A DNA stretch of 54,335 bases from Hyphomicrobium sp. (lineage in GTDB: Bacteria > Pseudomonadota > Alphaproteobacteria > Rhizobiales > Hyphomicrobiaceae), in the NCBI GenBank assembly GCA_030148425.1, contig JASBTM010000007.1:1-54335 (forward strand), in the 5' to 3' direction. How positions within the stretch are numbered: position 1 is the first letter of the stretch; each line of letters begins with the position of its first letter. The notes under the pieces were generated by a model. The model was not told the DNA's origin and searched no databases. It saw only the letters and a program-made list of their open reading frames with translations. The position numbers were made by a program, and so were the translations under genes. Below are positions 19,492 through 28,440 of this stretch, one piece after another.

Positions 19492-21420
19492 ATGGGTCTC
19501 GGGGACATAGCGGGGGCTAGTCGGCCATCGGGCCGCCTTTTGTTGGCGAGCTTGGTCATCTGGCTAATCCTGGCCGTGGTGCTTCCGCTGTCGGCGCTGA
19601 CGCTCAATTTCTTCCAGTTCAACGGCACCCGGCTAGGCTTCTGGATCGCCGCGCAGGGCGCCATCATAGGCCTTGTGGCGCTCGTCGCGTTCTACGCATG
19701 GCGTGCCGGAGGCACTCCGGGACGCGAGGGCATCGGCCCGGCTTTAGCCTTCGCGGGCGAAAGCGTCGGCGCAGTCGCCCTTCTCGGCTTCACCGGCTAC
19801 ATCGCCGCGATGGGTTATGACGGCCTGGCCCTGCCGCTCGGCATGGTCGCGGGCATCGCGCTGTTGGCTATTCTCGTCGCCCCCCGCTTCGTTCTTTATC
19901 CGGTGCAATCGATCAGCGGTTTCTTTGCAATGCGCTATGGCGGCGATCTAGCCCGCCGGCTTGCATTGGTTATCGCGTTCGTCGCGACATCTCTCCTGCT
20001 TGCGGCCGACCTCCGCGCAGGATCTCTCGCTCTGCAAAGCCTGACGACGCTCGCCTTCCCTCAGGCGCTGTTGGCGCTCACCTTGGCCATCGTGGCCATC
20101 TGGTTCGCGGGAACGCTGCTGCCTTCAGCAAAAACCCGCGGCTTCGGTTTCGTCGCCGTATGCGCGGGCCTGCTCGTGACGTTGATCGGTCTTTCGCTTT
20201 TCGCCGGCGGCTCGCCGATGCCGCATCTGTCGCTCGGCGCCGCCGTTCAAAGCCAAGCGAACCTCAACCAAACGCTGATCATCAACCGCCTCTCGGACGT
20301 GAAATCGCTGACGCCGATGGCCTCGCCGTTCCTTCAGTTGTCGATGCGTAACTTCGCTGGCCTTCTCCTCGCCGTGGCGCTCGGAATTGTCGTCGCGCCG
20401 CACCTTCTCGGCCGCCACATCTCGCAGTCGGCAGTGACGCCAGGCGCTGCGGTGAAGCGCTCCGCCATCGCGCTCTTTGCCGTTGCGATCATCATCGCGA
20501 GCCTGCCGCCGCTCGCCGTCTATAGCCGCGTCGGCTTCGAGCAGACGATGTCGAAAGGCATCGAAATCGCAGCGATCCCACAATCCTTTGCCGAGGCGAG
20601 CGCGCTCGGCTGGGTCAAGGTCTGCGACCGCAACACGGATGCCGCCGCCGATCTGACGGCCGCTTGCCAAAAAGCTTCCGGCCAGCGCGGTTTCCTTCGG
20701 CTGCAGGATCTTGCGTTCACGACCGACGGCTTCGTCGTTGCCGCGCCGAAGATCACCGGCCTCGATCCGTGGCTGCAGTATCCGCTGTTGCTCGGCGTGA
20801 TCCTCGCCTCGATATTGGCCGGAAACGCTCTGGTTTCGAGCCTCACCGTCGCCGACACCGAAGTGCGGATGAGCCGCACGGACCAATCACCGAGCCTCGA
20901 TTTCCGCTCCGCTACGGCGGGCGGCGTCCTGATCGTGGCTGGCGCGCTTGTCGCGCTTTTCTCCACCATCGGAACCGCCCTTCTCGCCGCCGAAGGCTTT
21001 GCGATTCTTGCGGCGGGACTTTTCCCTGCGCTCGTCTTGGGCCTCCATTGGCGGCATATGAACAAGGTCGGCGCCGTTGCCGCGATGACCGTCGGCACGC
21101 TGATCACTGGGGCTTATCTTCTCGGCGTCCACTTCTGGCCCGTCGAGCTGTTCGCGCTTTCCGGCGCTCTATCGGACGCGCCGCCCCAAGCGGCTAAACA
21201 CTTTGCCGATCTTCAGGCCGCGCTCGCCGCCGCCGCGACACCCGAGGCCCAAGCCGCCGCGCGCGATGCGCTCGTCAAGCAGGTCACGACGATCGCCAAC
21301 TGGGGCGGCCTGAAACCCGCCGCCATCACGTTGATCTCGGTCCCTGCGGGCTTTATCGCTGGGCTGCTGTTCAGCCTGCTGTTCCGCACGCGCAAATCGC
21401 CCGGACCGGCAGAAAGCTGA
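19492..21420 (+). CDS. Sodium:solute symporter (acetate/organic acid type) with N-terminal DUF4212-like segment
   Basis: A polytopic SSS-family transporter of 642 residues with about 13-15 hydrophobic helices. Residues about 18-72 ('LVIWLILAVVLPLSALTLNFF...LGFWIAAQGAIIGLVALVAFYAWR') resemble DUF4212, a small two-helix protein usually encoded separately just before a VC_2705-type symporter; here the two appear fused. 'VQSISGFFAMRYGG' and 'VAPHLLGRH' lie in the core. A soluble loop at about 370-420 contains two cysteines. The start at 19492 follows GAAGGATCGGAG. The substrate is probably acetate or another short organic acid, by family only. glpD follows after 65 bases. Confidence 0.85.
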   Translation: MGLGDIAGASRPSGRLLLASLVIWLILAVVLPLSALTLNFFQFNGTRLGFWIAAQGAIIGLVALVAFYAWRAGGTPGREGIGPALAFAGESVGAVALLGFTGYIAAMGYDGLALPLGMVAGIALLAILVAPRFVLYPVQSISGFFAMRYGGDLARRLALVIAFVATSLLLAADLRAGSLALQSLTTLAFPQALLALTLAIVAIWFAGTLLPSAKTRGFGFVAVCAGLLVTLIGLSLFAGGSPMPHLSLGAAVQSQANLNQTLIINRLSDVKSLTPMASPFLQLSMRNFAGLLLAVALGIVVAPHLLGRHISQSAVTPGAAVKRSAIALFAVAIIIASLPPLAVYSRVGFEQTMSKGIEIAAIPQSFAEASALGWVKVCDRNTDAAADLTAACQKASGQRGFLRLQDLAFTTDGFVVAAPKITGLDPWLQYPLLLGVILASILAGNALVSSLTVADTEVRMSRTDQSPSLDFRSATAGGVLIVAGALVALFSTIGTALLAAEGFAILAAGLFPALVLGLHWRHMNKVGAVAAMTVGTLITGAYLLGVHFWPVELFALSGALSDAPPQAAKHFADLQAALAAAATPEAQAAARDALVKQVTTIANWGGLKPAAITLISVPAGFIAGLLFSLLFRTRKSPGPAES

Positions 21421-21485
21421 TCCTTCGCGCGCGGGCCCGAGTCACCTAGAGTTCCCCAACGACGAACGTCGCGGGGCAACTGGGC

Positions 21486-22985
21486 ATGGCGGACGAAGTC
21501 TACGACCTGCTCGTGATCGGCGGCGGCATCAACGGCGCCGGGATAGCCGCCGACGCATCTGCTCGCGGTCTTGCCGTTTTTCTTTCAGAAGCTGAGGATC
21601 TCGCAGGCGCAACATCCTCCGCGAGCTCGAAGCTGATCCACGGCGGCCTTCGCTATCTCGAGCACTTTGAGTTCCGTCTCGTTCGGGAAGCGCTTGCCGA
21701 GCGCGAGGTGCTGCTGGCGAAAGCGCCCCACATCATCCGCCCTCTGCGCTTCGTTCTGCCGGAAGTTCAGGGCATGCGTCCGGCGCTGATGATGCGCGCC
21801 GGGCTGTTCCTTTACGACCATCTTGCCAAACGCAAATCGCTCGGCGTCTCGCACGCGATCGACCTGCGCAACGACCCGGCAGGCGCGCCGCTCTCAGGCG
21901 AACTTCGCCGTGCATTTTCCTATTGGGATTGTGCCGTCGATGACGCGCGCCTCGTTGTTTTGAATGCCTTGGCTGCGCGAGAACCGGGCGCACGCATCGA
22001 AACGCGCTCGCCTGTGACGGCGCTCGCGATCGATAACGGTCTCTGGATCGCGACGCTTGGAAATACCAGACGCCGCATCGCCGCGCGCGCGGCCGTCAAT
22101 GCTGCAGGCCCATGGGTCGCAGACGTGGCAAACCTCGCACCACCGTCCGAACTTGCCCCGAAGATTTCTATTCGCCTCGTCAAAGGCAGTCACATCGTCG
22201 TGCCGAGAATTTCCGGCACCGATGACGCCTACACGTTTCAGAACGCCGACGGCCGCATCGTCTTCGCCATACCCTTCGAAGATGCCTTCACGCTGATCGG
22301 AACCACCGAAGAAACGATCTCCACAGATCCTCGCGACGTAACCGCGACACGCGCCGATGAAGACTACCTGATCGAAGTCGCACACCGCTTCTTCCGCGCC
22401 CCGCCGCACCGAACCGATATCGTCTGGAGCTTTGCAGGTGTTCGCCCTCTAGACGATGATGGCAGCCGCAGCGCTTCCGCCGTCAGCCGTGACTACCGGC
22501 TCGAGCTTCAGACGGAAAACTGCCCACCCATTCTTCACGTCGTCGGCGGTAAGATCACGACCTATCGCAAGCTCGCGGAATCCGCTCTCGCGTTGCTGCA
22601 GCCGTTCTTTCCGCGCATGCAATCCGGAACGACGGCAACGACGCCGCTTCCGGGTGGAGATTTCGGAGGACAATCATTCGCGAACTGGTCTGCGGAACTC
22701 ACGCGCGAGAATCCCGGTTTCGCACCAGGTTTCATCCATAATCTCGCACGACGCTACGGAACGCGCGCAACGCACATTCTCGCCGGTGCCCGCTCAGAAG
22801 CTGACCTCGGCGAAAGCTTCGGCGCAGGGCTTACCGAGCGCGAAATCTGGTATCTGAAATCGGAAGAGTGGGCGCGAACCGCCGAAGACATTCTATGGCG
22901 GCGAACGAAGACAGGCCTGCATCTCGAAGCTGGCGACCGCAGCAAAGCCGCCGGTCGCATTCAAGCCTGTCTCGACAAATCGTGA
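21486..22985 (+). CDS. glpD: Glycerol-3-phosphate dehydrogenase (FAD, quinone-linked)
   Basis: GlpD oxidises sn-glycerol-3-phosphate to dihydroxyacetone phosphate and passes electrons to ubiquinone at the membrane. The 499-residue protein has the FAD motif 'VIGGGINGAGIAADASARG' near the N-terminus, 'ATSSASSKLIHGGLRYLE', 'NAAGPWVADVA', 'TEETISTDPRDV' and 'GGKITTYRKLAE'. The C-terminal helical domain runs to 'RRTKTGLHL'. It follows the symporter and may share its transcript. No glpK or glpR is nearby, so glycerol uptake genes must lie elsewhere. Confidence 0.94.
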   Translation: MADEVYDLLVIGGGINGAGIAADASARGLAVFLSEAEDLAGATSSASSKLIHGGLRYLEHFEFRLVREALAEREVLLAKAPHIIRPLRFVLPEVQGMRPALMMRAGLFLYDHLAKRKSLGVSHAIDLRNDPAGAPLSGELRRAFSYWDCAVDDARLVVLNALAAREPGARIETRSPVTALAIDNGLWIATLGNTRRRIAARAAVNAAGPWVADVANLAPPSELAPKISIRLVKGSHIVVPRISGTDDAYTFQNADGRIVFAIPFEDAFTLIGTTEETISTDPRDVTATRADEDYLIEVAHRFFRAPPHRTDIVWSFAGVRPLDDDGSRSASAVSRDYRLELQTENCPPILHVVGGKITTYRKLAESALALLQPFFPRMQSGTTATTPLPGGDFGGQSFANWSAELTRENPGFAPGFIHNLARRYGTRATHILAGARSEADLGESFGAGLTEREIWYLKSEEWARTAEDILWRRTKTGLHLEAGDRSKAAGRIQACLDKS

Positions 22986-23003
22986 GCGCGGCGGGTGTCG
23001 CGT

Positions 23004-23525
23004 TTACATCAGCCGCCGACGCGACGCCCGAAGCGCGCACGTCGCCGGGCAAACGGAATCGGCGCAAAGTAGTTGGTTCGTCTTGCGCAGCGTCGCCGCC
23101 AGCGCCTGCGCGCCGTTGAGCGTATCGCCGATATCTTCCGATCCGATGAGGGCCGCAGCCGACGCCGTCAATGCTTGCCGCTCGTCGTGCTGGCATGCCG
23201 CAATGATCGAAATCGCGAGACACTCGTCGCGGCAGAAGCTACGGCAGCCTGCCGGAGAGATTTCGATATCGCGCTGCGCGTTGGCTTTGACCGCGCGAAC
23301 GAACTTCGAAAGATCCAGAAGCAGCGTCTTGGCGTTCTCAGGTCCGAGCATGCCGGAAAACGTGTTCCAAGCATCTTCCCAACATTTGATATCGCCGGTC
23401 GACAGGCCCGCGAGCCAGCAACGGAAGCCGACGGCGACAAGCCGTTCCGGCGCACGTGCGGGAAGCGGAACGATCTTAGCGGAGCGCGCCGACTGTTCAG
23501 CGGAATTCGATGCCGTATTAGCCAT
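23004..23525 (-). CDS. Cysteine-rich protein of unknown function
   Basis: A 173-residue protein with ten cysteines, clustered in 'AGCRSFCRDECLAISIIAACQHD' style spacing and a C-terminal 'LLCADSVCPATCALR'. The first 35 residues look disordered, and a helical middle region follows ('GLSTGDIKCWEDAWNTF'). GGAGG precedes the ATG. There is no signal peptide, so a cytoplasmic metal-binding or redox role is possible, but no family was recognised. It is convergent with glpD across 18 bases. Confidence 0.7.
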   Translation of the reverse strand: MANTASNSAEQSARSAKIVPLPARAPERLVAVGFRCWLAGLSTGDIKCWEDAWNTFSGMLGPENAKTLLLDLSKFVRAVKANAQRDIEISPAGCRSFCRDECLAISIIAACQHDERQALTASAAALIGSEDIGDTLNGAQALAATLRKTNQLLCADSVCPATCALRASRRRLM

Positions 23526-23822
23526 TGCGCGAATCCTCCAACGGGAGGAACACGCACGGGCTGAAATCGCAAGCGATGGATCGATGATTTTGAGCGCTAT
23601 CGAAAGCGCGAGAATAACGGGTCATTGTCGGCTCCAATAATCGAGGTTCAAGGCCTCGGTATCGGTTAGCGCCACGATGCGGCGCGTGGCGTCGCAATGA
23701 CGCCCTGACCTGAGCTAACGCGTCCGCACCGACTCGGTCAACACTTAGTAAGTCGCATCGCTCACATTAGAATTTTTATAATTTTCAACTGACTAAGCAG
23801 GCCATTCGACGGGTGCGTCGGA
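23526..23822. other. Intergenic stretch, nothing recognised
   Basis: About 300 bases between the cysteine-rich gene and the histidine kinase. The part near 23760-23800 is AT-rich (AGAATTTTTATAATTTTC), as expected for the end of the kinase transcript. No coding frame, RNA gene or strong hairpin was found. Confidence 0.35.
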
Positions 23823-25001
23823 TCATTTGAATTGGCGGGCAAAGTCACTGAAAAGGATCGATACGGCGGTGCCTTTCTGTGGCGCGCTATCGATGTGAAT
23901 TTCCGCTCCCATGTCGCGCACGAGTGACTCCACGAGCGGTAATCCGATGCCATATCCGCGCGTCCACGGCGTCTTGAGTTCGGCGGCGGATGCTTGCAGG
24001 CTTCCGCCGTTTCGGCTGTCCATGCCGCAGCCCGTATCGCTGACGACGAGCAGCACGCGGCCTTCCTCGACATGGCGGGTCGAGACGCGAACGTCGCCAC
24101 CCCGTGGCGTGAACTTGATGGCGTTGGTGAGTAAGTTCAGCAGCACTTGGCGCAGAGCGGTCGGATTGGCGGCAACATGCGGCTTGCTCCCGTCTGTCTC
24201 GAAGGACAGGTTTAGTCCGCACGATTCCGCCAAGGCTTGCACGCTTGATACCGTGCGCTCGACAATGGCGTTGAGATCGAGCGCAACGAGCCGCGATGCG
24301 GGCACGGCCGGTTTCACGCGATCCGCAAGAAGCGAGGTGATGACATCGAGAGCGTGCGTCGCACTCTCATGGATGTCCGCCGCATAGCTCAGATAGCGGG
24401 CGTTTTTCATCTTGCCGAGCCGCTCATCGCGCATGATTTCCGATGCCGCCGCGATGGCCGTCAGCGGCGTCTTGAGTTCGTGTGCGAGCTTCGCAAGATA
24501 GTCGGGATCGAGCCCCCCGAGTGACGCCTCAGCGCCTCGCGCGGGCCCGTTTGACTCGATAGCGGTTTGATTGGTCTGAATTCCCGCGACAGGGGCAGGT
24601 TTTGCCCGCGCCCCCATAACGCTGCCGTCCGGAGTTTCAACCGCTTCGATGAAAAGAAGCAGCACCTTCGGACCCTTTCCCGCCTGCCGCGAGACTCGGC
24701 ACTTGACGCGCCGCAGCCGCCCGCTGCTCCAGAATAAAAGGGTTTCGACGTCGCCCTTTCCGGCACTTCCCGTACTCGCGATGGTCCGAAGGCGCGCAAT
24801 CGCGGGCATCGCGGGATCGAGCGCAATGGGAAACGATGCGTATGGGAAAAGGCCGAGTGCGGCGCCACCCGCCGCATTCGCGGCCAGGATTTCGGCGGCC
24901 TCAGCGTCGATTGCAACCGCAGCCCGAGACTCAGACGTCAGGTCAAGCGGTGGCTCGTCGGCATGGCCGTCCGGCATTGCGGGTTTAGCGGCGACCGCCA
25001 T
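23823..25001 (-). CDS. Orphan sensor histidine kinase, soluble
   Basis: A 392-residue kinase without membrane helices. Residues about 25-125 form a PAS-like sensing region ('AAVAIDAEAAEILAANAAGGAALGL'). The HisKA H-box is 'KLAHELKTPLTAI' with the phospho-accepting His174. The ATPase domain has 'LLNLLTNAIKFTP' (N box), 'DTGCGM' (G1) and 'GYGIGLPLVESLV' (G2). No response regulator is adjacent, so its partner is unknown. ATG at 25001 is chosen; TTG at 25037 is possible, and neither has a strong ribosome site. The fold resembles alphaproteobacterial PleC/DivJ-like cytoplasmic kinases only in general form. Confidence 0.88.
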   Translation of the reverse strand: MAVAAKPAMPDGHADEPPLDLTSESRAAVAIDAEAAEILAANAAGGAALGLFPYASFPIALDPAMPAIARLRTIASTGSAGKGDVETLLFWSSGRLRRVKCRVSRQAGKGPKVLLLFIEAVETPDGSVMGARAKPAPVAGIQTNQTAIESNGPARGAEASLGGLDPDYLAKLAHELKTPLTAIAAASEIMRDERLGKMKNARYLSYAADIHESATHALDVITSLLADRVKPAVPASRLVALDLNAIVERTVSSVQALAESCGLNLSFETDGSKPHVAANPTALRQVLLNLLTNAIKFTPRGGDVRVSTRHVEEGRVLLVVSDTGCGMDSRNGGSLQASAAELKTPWTRGYGIGLPLVESLVRDMGAEIHIDSAPQKGTAVSILFSDFARQFK

Positions 25002-25214
25002 GGTGAAAGCACGCCCGTTCCAAAGGCTTATTCGCAATGCATCACGATGATTTACGTGATTTGCGAAATCTCAGAACGGGAAACGAAACATTTTCCACTG
25101 CCTTCGCTACGGGCGCGAAAATGGGCACTCACTTCGACCGCCGGAAGATTGCAGCGCAACAAAGCAGCACAATCTCCGATGGTTGCTCAGCGAAGCTACT
25201 CTTCTCCTGGCGCC

Positions 25215-25406
25215 TTAAGCCGCCTTCAGAATCGCCTCGCGAAGCTTTTGAGGATCGCGTTCCCCGCGATCCGCGAGGTCGAACACACGTTCGATAATGT
25301 CCTCGACCGGGATATTGAGCGACCTTTGTTGCGCCTCCTCGATAATGCTGTCGAGCAGGTGCTGCAGGTCGTCGAGCTCTTCCGAGCTATAATGGCAAAG
25401 CGTCAT
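25215..25406 (-). CDS. Small acidic helical protein, unknown function
   Basis: A 63-residue, largely helical acidic protein ('SSEELDDLQHLLDSIIEEAQQ' and 'VEDIIERVFDLADRGERDPQKLREAIL'). A purine-rich CGGGGGAAAACGG lies upstream of the ATG. It is located about 210 bases upstream of the kinase gene on the same strand. Its regular amphipathic pattern and conserved-looking composition suggest a real gene, perhaps a protein-interaction module, but I cannot name a family. Confidence 0.65.
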   Translation of the reverse strand: MTLCHYSSEELDDLQHLLDSIIEEAQQRSLNIPVEDIIERVFDLADRGERDPQKLREAILKAA

Positions 25407-25692
25407 GGTATCCGTTTTCCCCCGAAAACAGGCTGGCCTCCCCGTGGCAATTCAAACGCTGCCGAGGAAGTCAGGTTCCATCGTCGGAGAGATGTAATGT
25501 TCCGGCGGCGGAGGAGCCTTAAAACACGGGGCGGACCGCAAAGGAACCATAAGTCACGCTTGACCCCCGCGCTCGGCTGTGATGGAACGCAGGTTCCGCA
25601 CGGAACCCGTACGCACGGACCCAAGCATCGTCGTCGCACATACATTGCGCGACGTAGGCGTTTCGGGATTATCCGGCGGCCAAACGGCCTGT

Positions 25693-25769
25693 GCCGCCTT
25701 AGCTCAGTTGGTTAGAGCGCTAGATTGTGGATCTAGAGGTCCCCGGTTCAACTCTGGGAGGCGGTACCA
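25693..25769 (+). tRNA. tRNA-His (anticodon GTG)
   Basis: A full cloverleaf folds: acceptor GCCGCCT/AGGCGGT, D-arm GCTC...GAGC, anticodon stem CTAGA/TCTAG with loop TTGTGGA (anticodon GTG), and T-arm CCCGG/CTGGG with loop TTCAACT. CCA is encoded. Position -1 is T and the discriminator is A, so the G-1:C73 pair normally required in tRNA-His is absent; the first acceptor pair is G-U. This matches the known loss of G-1 in many alphaproteobacteria, which have an adapted histidyl-tRNA synthetase. Confidence 0.96.
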
Positions 25770-25831
25770 TTTATCCGACGAGCCCTTCGGACATTGATCC
25801 AAAGCCCTAGACCACGAGGGAAAAGCCCGAC

Positions 25832-26041
25832 ATGGCCACCGACGAACCTCCCGAGCCGAATGCCGCCCCTAAGGGCAAGCACGACCTCTCCTCGCGCCGG
25901 GCGCTTTTTCTCGGCCTCTATATTTTCGTGCTGGTGATCTTGGTGAGGCTCTATTGGCCGGGCTGGCCCTTCCCCGACAAGCCGGCGCCCCCCGCTCCTA
26001 CGGCATCGAGCCCTTCCGGATCGCAGGTCCCGCAGAACTGA
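25832..26041 (+). CDS. Small single-span membrane protein, unknown
   Basis: A 69-residue protein with a charged N-terminus, one hydrophobic helix ('ALFLGLYIFVLVILVRLYW', about 24-42) and a Pro/Ser-rich tail. The Lys/Arg pattern predicts the N-terminus inside. GAGGGAAAAG lies upstream of the ATG with slightly long spacing. It follows tRNA-His and is convergent with the next gene. No family was recognised. Confidence 0.55.
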   Translation: MATDEPPEPNAAPKGKHDLSSRRALFLGLYIFVLVILVRLYWPGWPFPDKPAPPAPTASSPSGSQVPQN

Positions 26042-26057
26042 TCTTAAAACGCTCCCT

Positions 26058-26477
26058 TCAGTCGGGAATTTGGAACGACGAGCCTGGCGGAGGTTCGCTA
26101 TCGGGATCCGCGCTCGGTCCCGTCAGCACGTTGACCTTGTCGTCGACCGTGAAACCGTCGAGCTTATCCTGCTCTTCATCAGACGCCTGATCGCTTTTTT
26201 GCAGGTCCTCGGCGGGAAGCGCCATCGGGTCTTCATGCTTCGTCGCATAGGCTTGGCAGCCGGCGATAAACTCGTGCGAGTTTCCCCCGCACTCAGTCGG
26301 ATCGGTGATGCCCAGTTCCTTGCCCCAGGCATACCCGGCGTCGCGGGTGACGCAATCGAGATCGCAGGGCGGCATGCGATGCGCCTTTTCCGCAAAGCCA
26401 ACGGCGATCAGAAAAGGAAAGCTCGCGAGGCCGACCAGGATTTTTGCTTGATTTGTCGAGACGATAGCTCTGCGCAT
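26058..26477 (-). CDS. Exported protein with four cysteines, unknown function
   Basis: A 139-residue protein with an N-terminal hydrophobic segment ('KILVGLASFPFLIAVGFA', about 12-29) that looks like a signal peptide. The mature part has four cysteines in 'PPCDLDCVTRDAGYAWG' and 'TECGGNSHEFIAGCQAYA', spaced as in two disulfides. An acidic tail rich in Asp, Glu and Pro follows. It is probably periplasmic. It lies downstream of regA on the same strand with a gap of about 67 bases, and it may or may not be part of that operon. Confidence 0.65.
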   Translation of the reverse strand: MRRAIVSTNQAKILVGLASFPFLIAVGFAEKAHRMPPCDLDCVTRDAGYAWGKELGITDPTECGGNSHEFIAGCQAYATKHEDPMALPAEDLQKSDQASDEEQDKLDGFTVDDKVNVLTGPSADPDSEPPPGSSFQIPD

Positions 26478-26544
26478 ACGCTGCCCACCCTTTTTATCTT
26501 AGGGCACAATCTAGCAGAAGCCCAGCTATGGGACAGCCTGCTTC

Positions 26545-27081
26545 CTATTTCACGCGCCGCTTCTCGAGTTTTCGCGCCAGCGTTCGCCGGTGCATGCCTA
26601 GCCGCCGTGCCGCTTCCGAAATATTGAAGTTCGTCTCTACAAGCATCTGGTGAATGTGCTCCCACTCGACCGTCTTGATCGACGTCGCACGCTCGGTGAG
26701 CGGAACGCCGCTGTCCCCGCCCGCTCGGCCGAATGCGTCCTCGATATCGTCGGAGCTCGACGGCTTCACGAGATAATGGCGCGCACCGAGCTTGATCGCC
26801 TCGACCGCCGTCGCGATGCTCGCGAAGCCCGTTAGCACCACGATCACTGTTTCCGGGTTGCGGGCGTGCAGGGCTTCGACGCAGACGAGCCCGGACGCGC
26901 CAGCGAGCTTCAGATCGACGACGGCATATCCAGGCGTCGTCGTCTTCATGATCTCGTAGAGTTCGTCAGGCCCCGGCGCATGCTCGACGTTATAGCCTCG
27001 CCTCTCGAACGAACGTTTGAGGGTCGCAGCGAAAGCGGCATCGTCCTCGACGATCACCAGCGTGCGATTAGTGTCCTCCAT
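26545..27081 (-). CDS. regA: Redox response regulator RegA/ActR/PrrA/RegR type
   Basis: The global redox regulator that, once phosphorylated by RegB, controls respiration, carbon and nitrogen fixation genes in alphaproteobacteria. The 178-residue protein has a receiver domain with Asp13/Asp14, phospho-site Asp56 ('YAVVDLKLAG'), Thr84 and Lys106. A C-terminal Fis-type helix-turn-helix follows ('NISEAARRLGMHRRTLARKL'), as is diagnostic for the family. Its start overlaps the regB end by 14 bases, so translation is coupled. It is the last member of the cyo-surf1-regBA operon. Confidence 0.93.
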   Translation of the reverse strand: MEDTNRTLVIVEDDAAFAATLKRSFERRGYNVEHAPGPDELYEIMKTTTPGYAVVDLKLAGASGLVCVEALHARNPETVIVVLTGFASIATAVEAIKLGARHYLVKPSSSDDIEDAFGRAGGDSGVPLTERATSIKTVEWEHIHQMLVETNFNISEAARRLGMHRRTLARKLEKRRVK

Positions 27082-28417
27082 GCGAAGAAGCTCCGAGTGC
27101 TAACGCCGAGAGCGGCAGCTTGAGCGTGACCGACGCTCCGCCATCCGGGCGATTGTTCGCCGAAACGCTACCGCCGAGTTTGCGTACCACATTCACGACG
27201 AGGAATAAGCCGAGGCCACCGCCAGGCCGCCCCTTGCTCGACTGATAAGGCTTGCCGAACTGCTGAAGCATTTGGGGCGCGAACCCAGGGCCGCGATCTG
27301 AAACGCGTAGGATGAGCGTATCGCCATCGCGCGAAACGTAGACGCCAACCCAGTTCGGTGAGGAGTCGTAAGCGTTATCGAGCACATTGAAGATGATCTG
27401 TTTCAGCGTCGAATCCGAAACGATCGACATATCCGAACCGAAGTCGTTGCGGTAGTCGAACGCCTCCGGCGAGCGCGCGCCGCGCCATTCTGCGACTAGC
27501 CCGTCGAGAAACGTCGCCACCGTCGTAACGCGCGGAGCTTCCCCACGTACTTCTCCAGCCGACAGCAACACGCCCGTCAGGATCGACTTGCAGCGCTTGA
27601 CCGCCGCCTGCATCTCGCCAACCTCTTCCAGCAACTCAGGATTGGAAGCGATCTTCGGCATGCGCCGCCAGTCTCCGAGAATGACCGACAGCGATGCAAG
27701 CGGTGTCCCGAGTTCATGCGCAGCACCTGAAGCAAGAAGCCCCATCCTGACGATGTGATCTTCCTCGACCGCGTGCTGCTTCAACGCCGCAAGACGCGCA
27801 TCCTGCTCGCGAAGGTTTCGCGTGATGCGCGTAACGAACACGAAAAGCAGCGCCGCATCCAGAACGAAACACACGAACATCCCGATGACATGGAGCGAGA
27901 ACAAATCCAACTCATACGGCGGCATTTCGAGCGGACGATAGATTTGCGTGAGCAGCGCGAAGCTTGCGCACGTCGCGGCGAGAACGGCCCACGTCAGCCG
28001 AAGATCGAGCAGCACCGCCGCGAGCGTAACCTGCAGCAGGAAAAGGAACACGAACGGGTTTGTCGCTCCGCCGCTGAGATAAAGCTGCGCCGCCAGACCG
28101 AGGACGTCGAATAGCAGCACGATGAGCAGCCCGGCATCGCCGACGCCCCGGCCGTTCCGGAGCCATAAAAGACTCGCAAGGTTGAGAACGACGAGCCCGG
28201 CCGCCACGAGACCCATCGGCACAAGCGGCAAGTTGATCCGCAGCACTTCCTCGACGAACACAATCGTCGCGATCTGCCCCGCGACCGCGATCCAGCGCAG
28301 CTGGATGAGCAGCAGCATGTTCTTGACGCCGGCCGTCTCTGCCGGTGCGGTTTCCCTGGCCGGTATGACGTCCTGATCGCCCAACGCACCGGGATTGCTT
28401 TGAGGTCGGCTCGTCAT
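27068..28417 (-). CDS. regB: Redox sensor histidine kinase RegB/ActS/PrrB type
   Basis: A membrane kinase sensing the ubiquinone pool and thiol redox state. There are six hydrophobic helices in residues about 35-195. The quinone-binding motif GGATNPF is at 116-122 between them. The H-box 'GAAHELGTPLASLS' has His234, and the redox cysteine Cys276 lies in 'KRCKSIL'. The ATPase domain follows ('NVLDNAYDSSP', 'DRGPGF', 'GGGLGLFLV'). ATG at 28417 is chosen because it gives a RegB-like N-terminus; the ribosome site is weak. It lies 23 bases after surf1, at the end of the oxidase operon it probably helps regulate. Confidence 0.93.
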   Translation of the reverse strand: MTSRPQSNPGALGDQDVIPARETAPAETAGVKNMLLLIQLRWIAVAGQIATIVFVEEVLRINLPLVPMGLVAAGLVVLNLASLLWLRNGRGVGDAGLLIVLLFDVLGLAAQLYLSGGATNPFVFLFLLQVTLAAVLLDLRLTWAVLAATCASFALLTQIYRPLEMPPYELDLFSLHVIGMFVCFVLDAALLFVFVTRITRNLREQDARLAALKQHAVEEDHIVRMGLLASGAAHELGTPLASLSVILGDWRRMPKIASNPELLEEVGEMQAAVKRCKSILTGVLLSAGEVRGEAPRVTTVATFLDGLVAEWRGARSPEAFDYRNDFGSDMSIVSDSTLKQIIFNVLDNAYDSSPNWVGVYVSRDGDTLILRVSDRGPGFAPQMLQQFGKPYQSSKGRPGGGLGLFLVVNVVRKLGGSVSANNRPDGGASVTLKLPLSALALGASSHGGH

Positions 28418-28440
28418 CGCGCCGCTGCAACGTCCTATGG

